Part shown: positions 46,475 to 58,212 of the stretch, in pieces | How the letters are laid out: each line of letters begins with the position of its first letter | Numbering within the stretch: position 1 is the stretch's first letter | Assembly (NCBI GenBank): GCA_030765065.1 | Contig: CM060981.1 | Coordinates: 224,571,152 to 224,635,151, forward strand | From: Deroplatys truncata | Taxonomy: Eukaryota; Arthropoda; Insecta; Mantodea; Mantidae | Length of the DNA stretch: 64,000 bases | Reading direction: 5' to 3' | Position numbers and translations under genes: made by a program | Notes under the pieces: generated by a model | The model's input: the letters and a program-made list of their open reading frames with translations, nothing else | Database searches by the model: none | What the model was told of the DNA's origin: nothing

Positions 46475-47395
46475 GGGCAGTCAAACTACGGAGTTCTTCG
46501 TGAGGCAGGATGCTGGGAAGATGCTGCATTTGCTAAACTAAATGTAGTTAGGTACTGGCTGCGAATAATTAAAGGTGACCAAACAACTCTGAGAGCAATA
46601 TGTTATCGTCATCAAATGAACAAAATAGAGCACTCAAATAGAGCGGCGGGGTTACAACGGGAATTGTAAAAAGTTAGCTTAAAAGGGGTAACGAAAATAC
46701 ACACAGTGCCGTGAAAAAAGTCAAAAGACCACTATGTGATATAAACGGGCACGTAATAGAATCTGAATGTAGACAAAGATCAACATTGGAGCTACAAAAT
46801 GAAATAAAAACTAGATGGGGTAAGGAAACACATATTTTGGAATTGGGTATAAAGCAGAGGACGGGGATAGCATGGCTTAGGTTGGGAGGGTGGAAAGCCG
46901 CAAGATTGTTGATGATGATGACAGGAGGATTTGCCCCTTATGCGGAGAACAAGAAGACTGGACGCATATTTTGGCAGCATGCGTGCAGACGGAGGGTATT
47001 AAGAAAAAATTATTTTTGGAAGTATTTTTGGCTTCCAACAGACGCAGGACAGCATGCTGGGAACTTGATTCTAAACAGCCAAAAGTTGTCAAACTTGGGC
47101 ACATAGTTAATGGAGGTACATGCACAAGAGATAAGGCGTTTATGTAAATTTTCTTTAAATATATGTGGTGCTTGGCACTTGTGTGCCTGTGTGTGCGATT
47201 CAGAGTATTTTTCATTTTATATGTATATAGTGTGGTGATGATAAAAATAGTTGTTTTCTGAGCGACTCTGCAAGTCAGTATACAGACCAGGTATTTTTCT
47301 AGAGAGCATGTACGGTCGTATGACCCATGCGACTATGTTATGTAATTAATGTAATACTAAGTATTTAATAAATACCACTACTACTACAAACATAC
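46475..47395 (+). pseudogene. LINE C-terminal fragment related to the GATA-tailed LINE
   Basis: Plus-strand frames read VLREAGCWEDAAFAKLNVVR and then YWLRIIKGDQTTLRAICYR, matching the copy at 43026-44359. KTRWGKETHILELGIKQRTG and the zinc-knuckle-like CPLCGEQEDWTHILAACVQT follow. The 3' region shares catgtacggtc ... tgacccatgc with the GATA-tailed copies but ends in a ccactactactac tail instead. Several stops. A sister subfamily with a different tail is likely. Confidence 0.8.
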
Positions 47396-47477
47396 TCCTC
47401 TCAACCATACTTTCAGCTTCTTATGTGCTGTGAGCTGGCTTCAAGATTAGGTTTTAAATCTTGGCTTTACTCTTCTT

Positions 47478-47924
47478 TTTACTTTTCTACTACGTATAGT
47501 AAGCAGGGAGGTATTGCATTCTACCAAAAGATTCGATACCGCAATTTACCGGAAATACATGTTTTGAGGCCCCTGTATCCAAAACAATACTTTTAGAAAA
47601 AGGTCCGTGTGCAATCTGTGTGATCTGTGAACAGCATAACTCAAAAACGAAAAGTCGGATAAATACCAAACTTGATATTTAGGTTCAGTATCTTTCAAAG
47701 ATTCGTTATGAGGATTTTAAAGAAAATCTCCCACCCCAGACTATTTTTACATGGAACATTTTTCGAAAATTCTGATTTTCTCAAAAATGGCTCTAAAGAT
47801 TTTTATTAAAATAACATATATTTAAGATATTTTCATGACAAATGAAATGTATATCTTGAATATTCTGGGAATGTCCCCAAAAGTCCCCTTTATTCTGAGT
47901 GGCTTTTGCATAACTGGTAAACCG

Positions 47925-47962
<38 letters not shown>

Positions 47963-48362
47963 AAGTTTTCTACACAAAAATGTAGATCTCGTTAAAATAC
48001 AGAATTTATATCTTATATATTTTTTGTGGAGTGAACCATTTCCGAGATATTCCTTGTTTTATATGTTTGAATCTTTCGATACTTATACTTTTTCTCAATT
48101 GGGAATTGGGAATTCGTTCTTCTTTTTTGTGTGTGTGCTGGATATGCAAAGAGAATGGAATGCTCCACCTAGCAACCAGCTCTTAAAAATTTGAGTATCG
48201 CTTAAAGCCTACCACATTCCCCTTGCATCTACAAGAAAATTAGCAATAAGATTAACATCTTGATATCTCGATTAACATGAAGCATATGGAGAATAAGCGT
48301 TTGTAAAAATAGTTTGTGCAAGAGTAGAGAAAGTTATGTGAGTGCAGCACATCGGATTTTTA
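47478..48362 (-). repeat. Repeat R1, complete inverted copy with GA array
   Basis: From ttttctactacgtatagtaa to gagtagagaaagttatgtga and the poly-T flank. A (GA)n array lies at 47928-47959, replacing sequence near aaaccgcaagag. The usual CA array is reduced to a few units. Confidence 0.85.
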
Positions 48363-49194
48363 AATCTTGAGGAACATAACCCCCTATAGACGCACACACA
48401 CACACACGCACATACACATGTTTGCCTGTATGAGCATACATCCTAAGCCATGAAAAGGATGAGGGATGTCTAGCTCGCAATCCAGCCCGTTGATCATTAG
48501 GCCGCAGAGGCGAAATGAATACGAAACATATTCTGAATCGCGGAAAAGATATACCAAAGGCTGAAAAATCCTTTTCAAGTTTTCAGATTTTATGTATAGC
48601 ACAAAGAAAAAAAATAGTTTTTTTTCATTTACTGAAGCTCGCTGTAGTCCACAGATGAGAAATATAATTATATGTGGATTAAAAATCAGATGTGCAATAT
48701 ATAATATATTTTCTTTCCCTCCTTAGGATAAATATTTACATAGAAATGTTTCAAATGATGCAATATGTAATTAGATAGATACGTGTAGGTACACCAGTGA
48801 AATGTTTCTATCATAAGTTGTGGTAATGAGCTCATCCGAAGAGATAAAAGTGATGTGTCTCACTTCCATGGCTTTCTTTATCCATTTCAGCTTGGCGTAC
48901 AAGCTTATATATTGCGACTTTTTCAGTTTTTGACTGTCACTGTTTTGATCTAGTTCTTTCACTGGTATTTCATTTGATCACTTCACTAATGTGAACTAGG
49001 TCAATTTTCTTGTCACTTCACTTTCCTTGTTGACGTGGTGGCGTAATGAAATAACGCACGACGTAGCCTCTTCTGCCGGATGGTTCTTTGCGAAATCGAA
49101 CACAAGACTTCTGTAATCTCTACTGCAGCAGCACTCACTGCACGTCACATTTGTGACATACTCACTTTTAGTACCGCGCTTTTTGTCATATCAG
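48363..49194. other. No recognised gene; possible transcript leader
   Basis: The right half (48960-49194) lies downstream of the heat-shock-type promoter on the minus strand. It reads like an AT-poor leader with agtgaagtga-type words but carries no recognisable protein start. Confidence 0.4.
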
Positions 49195-49300
49195 ACACGC
49201 ACTTGCTAACTCGCACACTAACTCTCCTAACATTTGCTTATATAGTAAATGGAATCTTCCACAGAGCATTCTAGAACTTTCTGGACACATGTTCTGGAGG
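49195..49300 (-). promoter_or_regulatory. Heat-shock-type promoter (HSE cluster and TATA box)
   Basis: On the minus strand the sequence reads tccagaaagttctagaa (49269-49285), an uninterrupted alternation of GAA/TTC units at 5-bp pitch, then ggaagattcc (49251-49260), another pair of units. A TATA box, ctatataagc, follows at 49236-49245. The expected start is about 30 bp further, near 49210. Spacing and order match Hsp70-class promoters, which bind trimers of heat shock factor. No Hsp coding sequence follows, so the target could be a non-coding transcript, a distant exon or a stranded promoter. Confidence 0.6.
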
Positions 49301-49849
49301 CGCGGTACCTGCTGATAGTTCTTCTGGTGTTTACGCTGGGTGAGAGTGCGACTTATCTTTTGTTTATCTCCGCCTGGCGGCGATATCCAATAACCTGGGC
49401 CGTAGCAGCTGCGTCTCAATATTTTAATATTTGTTAAAAATGTGACTCCATTATTACATCTCAGATTAGTTTTGACTAATAATAATCTCAATTTAAGCAA
49501 TGTGGACATGAATACAAGACACGGAAAACAAAAACATAACTTTTCGGATATGGTGAGTCAATTTTTGTTACTACATTTGGGGAAAATCAAGAATCGTCTA
49601 AGATGCTATATAAATGTTGCTGACAGTTCAGCCTATGAAAAATTAAAGGATGTAACAACGAATAACGAACATTTAGAAAAATTCTGTAACTTGGCAAAAA
49701 GGAAAAGAAAAATGTTAGATGGTATTAATTATATATTTCAATAGCTCTAAATTTTTGTGAAATAAACTTTTATCGATCTCTTGTGTTTTATAATCATAGA
49801 ACATTCAACATATGCATTGTAAGAATCACTCTTGAGAAACTAATAATAA
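49301..49849. other. Unassigned; one 100-codon ORF
   Basis: The plus-strand ORF at 49442-49744 (ends NLAKRKRKMLDGINYIFQ) is basic at its end and resembles nothing I know. It may be chance. Confidence 0.35.
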
Positions 49850-49985
49850 GGAACATTTTCCATGTAAAGATTATTTGGGGATCCTCCTCCTGAATATACT
49901 CTTTTTATAGCTCAATAGACCTCAACATCTTTATTTCTGGTGAAATGTTGAAATCGAATTTTTGGATTGAATGCAGTACACATAC
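49850..49985 (+). repeat. Repeat R1, decayed fragment
   Basis: Keeps ttccatgtaaagattatttg and the 3' words tgaaatcgaatttttggatt in plus orientation, with the middle lost. Confidence 0.55.
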
Positions 49986-50274
49986 ATGGATAACCCCAAT
50001 ATTCCAACAACAGCGAAGACATTCTGATATTCCATAAACTGTTATGCAGCTCTCAATGACGAAATGTAACCAACTTTATAAAGCAGCTGAGTTGCACTGC
50101 CATGTATAAACAAAAGAATTAAGAATACAGTTGTTATGTTGTCTCTGCCTGTTGCTGTTGTATTATTCTTGCATTCACTGCGTTATAACTGTACACCGTC
50201 CTTGTAAAATATTATTTTAAGAAATTTAAATTGGTTGCGCTAAAACAAAAATGATTATAGCAATCGTAAATAGA

Positions 50275-51065
50275 AGTTATTTCATCGGAAATACATGTTT
50301 TGAGACCCCCTGAATCCAAAAACAGCATTTTTGGAAATATGTCCGTGTGTGTGTGTCTGTGTGTGTGTGTGCATGTGAACAGCATAACTCAGAAACGAAC
50401 AGTCGGATAAACACCAAACTTGGTATTTAGGTTAGCGACACGAAGGTTTTCAAGAAAATCCCCCACCCCAGATTACCCTTTACATGGAATAATTTTTCGA
50501 AAATTTTAATTTTCTCAAAAACGGCTCTAACAATTTTGATTAAAATATCCTATGTTTAAGATATTTTTATGACAAATGCAATGTATATCTCGAATTTTCT
50601 GGGAATGTCTCAAAAAGTATTCTTCATTGTGAACGACTATTGCGTAACTGGTAAACCATAAGAGATAGACAAAATTTTACTACACAAAAACTGTAGATCG
50701 TGTTAAAATACACAATTTATGTCATATATATTTTTTGTTGTTGAGTGAGCCATTTTCGAGATATTGCTTGTTATTCCCTTTAAATTTTCCAATACTTATA
50801 CTTCTTCTCAAATGGGAATTCGTATTCATTTTTGTTGTCCTGCTAATGCCAAGAGAATGGAATACTCCACATAGCAACCACCTCTTAAAATATTTGACTA
50901 TCGCTTAAAGCCTAGCAATTCCTCATTGCATCTACAAGAAAATTAACAATAAGATTAACATATCGATATCTCGATTAACATGAAGCATATGGAGAATAAG
51001 CGTTTGTAAAAATAGTTTGTACAAGAGTAGAGAAAGTCATGTGAGTTTAACACATTGGATTTTTT
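50275..51065 (-). repeat. Repeat R1, inverted copy lacking its 3' tip
   Basis: Begins at atcggaaatacatgttttga and runs to agagtagagaaagtcatgtg and the poly-T flank. The GT array is at about 50345-50372. Confidence 0.85.
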
Positions 51066-51419
51066 TATTTCGTTTGCAAGAATGAGAGTGTTGTCTTCCA
51101 TTAAGGCATAAGCCAAGTCAGTGTCATACAGAATACTGCATCAGTCATTTTAGTTTCATTTTATTGATATTAACCTGATATACGTATATTTATTGTAGTA
51201 ATAACTAATAATTTGTTTTTATACGTTTACTTTGAGTGTAAACTGAATAAGCTGTAATATTATCGGTATAAAGGACTGACATAAGTTTTAGAAAAAAATG
51301 TTCACATTCCTTACATATATTCAGTTCACCAATCGGACTAACGTGTTTTTAAAGTAAGTAGTGTTAACGTTTTAAAAAAGAACAGAAAATTAGTTTCCAA
51401 GTACTTTATTATCATTTAT

Positions 51420-51780
51420 TACCTTACACTACTTCTCCACATTGTCAGTGCCGTTATTCAGGCATTTGTACGCTTTCGTCAAAGAATAATGACGCATGTG
51501 TTGAAAGCCAAGTTTTCACTGCCTGCTTCACAACATCATCGTCGTTGAAACATTTTCCACCAAGAAATTTCTTTAGATGAAGAAGCAGATGAAAATCGCT
51601 TGGTGTTAAATCCGCACTGTAGGGAGGGTGTTCGAATTGTTCCCAACTAAATGATGCGATCAGATCATGAGTTTGTTTTGCTGTGTGTGACCGGGCATTG
51701 TTATTCATTATGTTTCCCCATAAACCTCATACAATTGGTGTTGAATGTTTATTGGCGTAACATTTCTCGCGTTCAGAAAA
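51420..51780 (-). pseudogene. mariner transposase C-terminal fragment (third Asp region)
   Basis: The open frame 51454-51708 reads NNNARSHTAKQTHDLIASFS, then HPPYSADLTPSDFHLLLHLK and KFLGGKCFNDDDVVKQAVKT. The second catalytic Asp of the usual HDNARPH is missing (NNNARSH). The third lies in LTPSDFHLL. A frameshift near 51460 separates the terminal KCLNNGTDNVEK. A clear mariner family member but dead. Confidence 0.9.
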
Positions 51781-51834
51781 ACGAATCACTGATCTGACTT
51801 CACAGTCAGCGAGTCGTTGGATTGTTTTGAACAA

Positions 51835-52255
51835 TGAAGAATACTTTTGGAGACATTCCCAGAAAATTAGAGATATACATTTTATTTGTCATGAAAATAT
51901 CTTACACATATGATATTTTAATCAAAATGGTTAGAGCCGTTTTTGAGAAAATTAAAATTTTCGAAAAATGTTCCATGTAAAGGGTAATCTGGGGTGGGAC
52001 GATTTTCTTGAAAACCTTCGTGTCGCATCTCTGGAAGATATTGAACCTAAATACCAAGTTTGGTGTTTATCCGACTGTTCGTTTCTGAGTTATGCTGTTC
52101 ACAGACACACACACACGGACATGTTTCCAAAAATGCTTTTTTTTTGGATTCAGGGGCCTCAAAACATGTATTTCCGGTGAAATCTCGGTATCGAAGTTTT
52201 GAGTGGAATACAATACTTCCCCTACTTACTATACGTAGTAGAGAAAGTAAAAAAC
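51835..52255 (+). repeat. Repeat R1, 3' half
   Basis: From cttttggagacattcccaga to tacgtagtagagaaagtaaa. The CA array is very short here (52106-52121), one of the shortest in the window. Confidence 0.85.
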
Positions 52256-53685
52256 GCCTCATACCAATGATATCACGTATTATACTAAAAATACAGCTCT
52301 GGTTTTAAAAGATGTCACAATTCTACTGAAACGTATGGCATGTGGGGCTTCCTATCCTTTTGCAATGACTTCAGCACAGATTAGTACCGGATTGTCAACC
52401 CAATGGTGGGAACAAGGTACCACTGGGCGCTTTTCTCTGATGTTTCTGGTAGATATTTTGCGGAACTAAGGCTGCAGCGTTAATCATGCTAACTACGTTA
52501 TCAACCGAGCACACCTGCTCCAGCACAATGCTGCTAGCTCCCCCCTTTGTTTATAACAAAAGGAAGATGAACTGAAGGTTGTGCTAGCCTTCAGTATTCA
52601 CCAGGGTTTTAATAGTCTTTTCATCCACTGGGCGTTATCATTGAATAATCCTGTTATTCAACTTGGAAAGAAAACCTTTAAACACATAGATGACTATTCA
52701 AAACCTGCACTCATTTCAATTTGATTTACTTTTCTGCTTGAATACTGAGAATCTCATGGTTAATTGTGTTAAACTAACGATGGTTTTTCACCAGGTAGGA
52801 AAAAAAAATGTCTCTGGTTTTTATTATGTAATAGTATTCTTTGCATACAGCAGCTAACAAATTGTTAATTTAAAAGCTGCGTTAACCTCCAAACAGAAAT
52901 TCCATAGATTTGCATTCTAGTACAACTATAAGCAATAACAAAGGTGATATTCTTCCACATATAACGAGTACATTTATTTATAAATAAAATACAGAATAAG
53001 ACATTAATACATGCATTAGGAAATTAAATATATCAGCAAAACTATTATTGCAAATAATGCATTATAAAAGGTGGCATTTTAAGTGCCATAAATTTGAGCA
53101 AAATGTCAAACTCGATACAGATTTAACAAACTATGGTTTCTGTTACTTCATTCAAATCATTATTTTATTAAGAATTAAAACTCGTGATTAGTTTTTGCTA
53201 TATGTTAGGTTTTTATTTGGAAATTTATTTTGAATAGTCTATTGCACCTATTGCTCAGTACTTCAAAATAAACAATGAAAATATGAACTCTATCTCCATT
53301 TTTAAGCGGAATAATAACTACAGTATATTATGTATGGTCATTATTCAGCAACATAGAGCTAAAGCTATTATAATTTTGTAAATACAGAACTATTTTTACA
53401 CGCATTTACTATGAAAACTTGTTTTTATATTTATTTTTTACTTAATCTGTAAATTCAAGCTCTCCACAAAGAAATAATTGTTTGTTTAAAGATACTGTGA
53501 GCTGTATATAAGTTATGATTAAACATCAAGTAAACAAAGGTAAGAGAGCAAAGATTGAGATATTGCATCAATTTATTAAGCATCCTATACTAAATATAAT
53601 ACCGCACCATTCTTTGCTGAAGTTGGGACATTTAAAGGATTTCTTTGATAAAAAGGCACTATTACCTTTTGAAGCTTGCAAAACT
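52256..53685. other. AT-rich stretch with no recognised gene
   Basis: Very AT-rich from 52680 on. No ORF over 60 codons and no shared repeat. Confidence 0.45.
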
Positions 53686-53689
53686 ATTT

Positions 53690-54140
53690 AAAATGATTAG
53701 CATAATATGGTAATACGTACTTCCTTCCCTCTGCACCAGCGTACGTTAAGTTGTAGAGAAACGTACTCCGGAGTTGTTGGAAAATATCCCGCTTGATATT
53801 AACGTATGTGATTTCCACACGAAGGAGCCTCAACTCACTTTGCATATACTGTCCGTAAACACCTGCGTCAGACGTTTCCTGAAAGGTGGATAGGTAGAGA
53901 AGGTCCTGTTTTGTGGTTAGCTTGTTCACCTGATCTGACTCCCCTTGATGTGTTCTTGTGGGGTTATGTGAAAAGTCTTGTGTACAGACAGCTGTTAGAG
54001 ACTGAAGAGGATATTCTGACAAGACTTCTCCCTATTTCTGACATTATTTGAACAACATCTGAGTTGTTTCAACGAGTACGACAGTATCATAGTTTATCGA
54101 AGCTAGGAGACGCCATTTTGAACACCTATTGTAAATGTAG
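53690..54140 (+). pseudogene. Tc1/mariner-type transposase C-terminal half
   Basis: Plus-strand frames read LLENIPLDIN, then GASTHFAYTVRKHLRQTFPE, then RWIGREGPVLWLACSPDLTP, LDVFLWGYVKSLVYRQLLET and ELFQRVRQYHSLSKLGDAI. The third acidic position is the Asp in TPLDVFLWG. The block order matches a mariner-like insect family (IPL...DGAPxHF...RWIGRGGP...SPDLTPLDFFLWGYVKSLVY). The second Asp is replaced (HEGAST for HDGAPx). Broken by stops. Confidence 0.85.
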
Positions 54141-54355
54141 TCCCTTATGAAAATTGTACAAATAAGTAAAAGTATTATATCTATATACAAAAATTTTGGT
54201 TATAAAATTCGTCTCTATGGTTTTCGGACCAGTTGTCCTGATCTTAGATTTATACATTTCCCCTCTCAATCATCCCTGAAGTCTTTTATCATCAGCTTGG
54301 AAACACTCCGTATATTATGTGTATAATTATTATTTGTTAATCATGTGTATACACG
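54141..54355. other. Spacer
   Basis: No feature seen. Confidence 0.4.
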
Positions 54356-55701
54356 CAGGATGGAAGGGAACTTATTACATTCTTGTATATGTACTTCACA
54401 GAGGTGTTACAAACAAAAAAGTATAATAGCATTTTGTTCTGTGATCAGCCGTTTTCGAAAAAAGGGCTGTTTTTCAAGTTAGAGGGTATATTCCACGAGA
54501 ATGTATGAAAATAATAGCTTGTTACTTGTAAGATGGGTAGGATAACCTATTTCTGGCCTAGTTTCGGCGTAACTGTGCGACATCATCCAGAGTTTTGAAA
54601 TAATTGATCATTTTCCGAACATCGTTTTGCAAACTAATATGGTCGGAGACAAGGGCAGCGTTGCTAGGTCAAGTGAGAACCGGCTCCTGGACGTAACCAT
54701 AACAACATCCTGAACTGGGAGGTGGGGACTAACGGTTTGATATCAATGTGACGTTTAATCCAAACAACGCGACGAAAGGGTCGGGTAATATTTTGGCGAA
54801 GTAAGCATTTCGCGGTCGTTTACTGAAAAGCACATAATGTTTATGCCTGCTCCAAGAACTTGAGGCATTGTTAGAGTAACATCGAAACCCACATGCTTAG
54901 TTATAAAAGAACATGATAGTGGATAGTTATACATACAGAACAGGTTTACGAGATGCCAGCCTTTTCATCTGGAATTTCGTAAACCTTAGGAAGCGTGAAG
55001 CCAGCACACGAAGGAGGGCGAATATGAAATACCGTCGCGGCAATGGAAGCAATTTTAAATATTGTAGATGAACAACCCGGGAGTAGTAGTCAGGGAATAG
55101 CTCGCATGGTTGGCGTGTCCCATTGGTTTGTTCTCAGGATGCTGAAAGAACAGTTATTGCGACCGTATCATATCCAGTGGGTGCAGTGTCTCACAACAGC
55201 GGATTGCGCGCCTAAACTGGTTTTCGTCATTTGGTTTCTAGAACAAGGTGCGCACATGCCACAATTAAATTATGGCAACAGACGAGGATATCTTTACAAA
55301 AAATGCCTATTTTTTCAGTTTTCACAACACCCATACATGAGCTGAAGGAAACGCTCACAGCATCAGAGAGCATCATTTTCAACAGTGATTTGCTGTGAAC
55401 TATGGGCAGGAATACATGAAAGTTTATCTACACTCACGAACCACGCGCCAGCGAAAATGAAACCCGTTTACGCGCTGATTTAATTCTGGTTTTGAAAGGG
55501 AGATTGCCAACCCCGCTCGCTCACAGCTACCGTTCGGCTGCCGCGCGTCGCAACTTTGCCATCCTGTGCATTTTATCTTCTCGAAAAACCTAAAATATCA
55601 CCGCAAAAATGGTCATAGAGGAAATGAAAGATACAACATATCTTCTAAATAACGAGAACTGAACTGGTTTAAAGTAATTTAATGACCTCCCTTCCACCCG
55701 G
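54356..55701 (+). mobile_element. Degenerate mariner-like element with possible inverted ends
   Basis: The left word caggatggaagggaacttat and the reverse complement of the right word (ccgggtggaagggaggtcat) match at about 19 of 27 positions over the outer ends. They enclose 1.35 kb, the usual mariner size, around the transposase fragment at 54990-55440. The ends are decayed and the target TA is uncertain. Confidence 0.5.
54990..55440 (+). pseudogene. mariner-like transposase N-terminal and first-Asp region
   Basis: The open part (55043-55270) reads MEAILNIVDEQPGSSSQGIA, RMVGVSHWFVLRMLKEQLLR and PYHIQWVQCLTTADCAP. This is the paired helix-turn-helix of Tc1/mariner transposases. A frameshift near 55270 leads to TDEDIFTKNAYFFSFHNTHT and then NAHSIREHHFQQ, the first catalytic Asp region. 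The second half is absent. Confidence 0.85.
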
Positions 55702-56905
55702 TATAATTATACATTAATTAAAACAATCTGAATTATTTATTACCTATTGGTGATAGTTTTGGAGTGCTTCTTTGTTATCCTAATTAAATAGTGGGCTTAT
55801 AAACATTCTGTATGGAATAAATCATTGCAATGCGTGCACTTAACAACCTCTAACCTGCATAACCCAGGGCAATAATTGAAAGTAACAGCACCTGATCGAT
55901 GATGACATTACACAGGTCCGTGCATGATATCCCCCCTTACTGCCGAAACTATGTATACATGCAAGAGACAAAGAACGTGTCCAATCTTGTTTGAAGCCAT
56001 ACACTCTCGGTAGAGGGGATGAATATACACCTAAGATTGAGGGTGCTTTTGCACGTATACCCTAATAGATAAAATGAGCAACAGCCATACAGGGAGTTCG
56101 ATTCGAAAATATCGGAAGGCTTCGCTGACGTTGTTTTCGGAATACACGACTGTATACCACCTTGCGCTCATTTGAAAGGTACCTATATAATAAACAGGAA
56201 GATGCCTATCAGATTGGTGGTGTTGTTGATAGTTAAGCGGTGAGATACACGTATCTAGTAATTGAAACAATCTGGGTTCGAATGCTTGGTATACTTAACT
56301 TTCTTTTTGCATTTAAATGTAACTTAAATATACGCCAATGGCGTATACATTCCATGGACAAGTTATCTTTTAATTTTAAGGCATTAGTGCTTAAAACACA
56401 AACAGAATTAATCACGTTAGTAGGCATTCTAAAGTGAAAAACTAAATCAAACGTTTTATTCATTTAACTTTGGATGCGTAAACCTTCTGTCTATTATTTC
56501 CCTCATTCTTCAGTTATCAATGGCGTTGGCGTTATCATGCATGCGCATTTTATAACCTCGAACTCTGCGTAATATAAGCAATGAAACCTATTGATGGGCA
56601 AACCGAATGTTTTAGACAATCGATTGGTAAACGATAGTTTTCGGTAACAACCAAATGAAAACATTCGGTTTGACATTCATATAAACATGCTGAACGGTAG
56701 TGTTGCAATGAGTTATGGTATTCCTTTGATAATCGCACTCAATATGCCATTAGCCAATGACAGGTAGAGTATACTAGTCAACTGACCAATCAAAGCCGTA
56801 CTACACTGATAGTATTTCATGGTACTGCACTTGTTTTTAATTTGTAAGAATGCAGTGAGTGAGATCATGTAGCATTTGTTTCCTTTTGAAAAACATGCAT
56901 AATAA
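55702..56905. other. No recognised gene; two perfect inverted repeats
   Basis: tatacgcca-a-tggcgtata is a compact palindrome at 56329-56347. caaaccgaatgtttt (56599-56613) recurs inverted as aaaacattcggtttg (56658-56672). The ORFs of 60-80 codons here look like chance. Confidence 0.5.
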
Positions 56906-57900
56906 CACTAGTCTGCATGATATCGGATGACTGAAAACTAATAAGTGATTCTGACCCACTTTTTTATGCTGATTCCAGAACTGCTTTTAGTTTTCTCTAT
57001 CACGTACAGTTGTTTCACAATTTCACTTCAAAAATATAGAGATATAGCTTCCGCCACTACACATAAAATTGGGCTTGATGAAGCAATTTATAAGGACTCT
57101 ACCACAGGATGGACCCTGCTTCAAGAACCTTTTCAAGAAATTTCCCTTCATTACACAAGACAAATTAAAGGCTGGAATTTTTGTTGGTCCTCAAATAAAG
57201 AAATTGATGAAGGATGAAGATTTTGAGAAGACAATGAAAGAGAGAAATAGAAGCATGGACCGCCTTCCGTTGAGTTACTGAAAACTTCTTAGGCAATAAC
57301 AAAGATCCTAATTACAAGGCCATTGTCGAAACAATGTTGGAAAGTTTCAAGAAGATGCGTTGTAACACGAGTGTAAAGGTGCATTTTCTACATTAACATA
57401 TCGACTACTTTCCAGGAAATCTGGGACATTATAGTGAAGAGCAGGGTGAACGTTTTCACTAAGATATTAAAGAAATGGAGAGGAGGTACCAGGGGAGATG
57501 GAATGAAACTATGATGGCCGACTACTGCTGGATGTTGAGGAGGGACAGTCATCTTCAAGGATCTGCAAGGAAGTCAAAGAAGAGAAAGTTTGAAAAAAAT
57601 TAAATGAAACACTTTGGCTTCTTGTTTTGTTAAAATGTATTAATGAAATAAATTAGTGAAGTTCTTGAGAGTGTTCTTAAAATGTTCCTTGAATAAAAAC
57701 TTACCTTGTGTGAAATGGTATTTGAATACTTTTCTTCGCTTATTAGTAAAATTGTCAAAACGTTACGTCTTATTTTGTGTAAAAACCTGAGGTGATAGAA
57801 AAAAGCGGAAGTTATTTCTGGAATCAGCATAAAAACTTGATTCAAGAACACCTACTTTTAAGAAATCATCTGACAAAAAGTTTGAAAATGCAGACTAGTG
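56906..57900 (+). mobile_element. ~1-kb element with CACTA-starting inverted ends (U1 protein)
   Basis: The left end cactagtctgcat at 56906 is mirrored by atgcagactagtg ending at 57900. Internal to these, ttatgctgattccagaa recurs inverted (left about 56966-56982, right about 57813-57830), so inverted similarity spans roughly 85 bp. TAA lies immediately outside both ends (56903-56905 and 57901-57903), a possible 3-bp target duplication. Ends starting CACTA with a 3-bp duplication are typical of the CACTA/EnSpm superfamily. The assignment is tentative because the encoded protein is not one I can place there. Confidence 0.6.
57050..57603 (+). pseudogene. U1 transposon protein, second copy
   Basis: Frames read KIGLMKQFIRTLPQDGPCFK, NLFKKFPFITQDKLKAGIFV, GPQIKKLMKDEDFEKTMKER and then a stop. 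Later come DPNYKAIVETMLESFKKMRC, FPGNLGHYSEEQGERFH and MMADYCWMLRRDSHLQ. It shares order and motifs with the minus-strand fragment at 34706-35290. The KLKAGIFVGPQI and MADYCW blocks are distinctive. No catalytic role can be assigned. It occupies the middle of the inverted-end element. Confidence 0.7.
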
Positions 57901-57903
57901 TAA

Positions 57904-58212
57904 TCTACACTGCAGCGACTAACAAACATGGTTGGTCCTAAACTAGGCAAGATCATAATGAGTTTTTCGTGTGATTATCTAGCCGAGTAGTACTTGTACC
58001 ACTAGTTTTACATGACAATTTAATTTCGGTTTAAAACTCACTCATATTTTTATGAAAAGAAGCATTCGTTAATCTCAATACTACTGTCAACAGTAATAGC
58101 ACTAGTGTGACAGTTTTACAATAGTGCGGCCATATTTCTGTTTTGCGTTTTAATGATATTTGCAACGCAGATATAAACATGCAATTTTCATGTGGTCCAG
58201 AAACGCAATTTG
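57904..58212. other. Spacer
   Basis: No gene or repeat recognised. Confidence 0.4.

Noticed and set aside
53684..54022. Minus-strand 112-codon ORF with plausible splice sites, first read as a further host exon
   Set aside because: The opposite strand encodes ordered transposase blocks (RWIGREGP, SPDLTPLDVFLWGYVKSLVY) over the same bases, so the ORF is a shadow.
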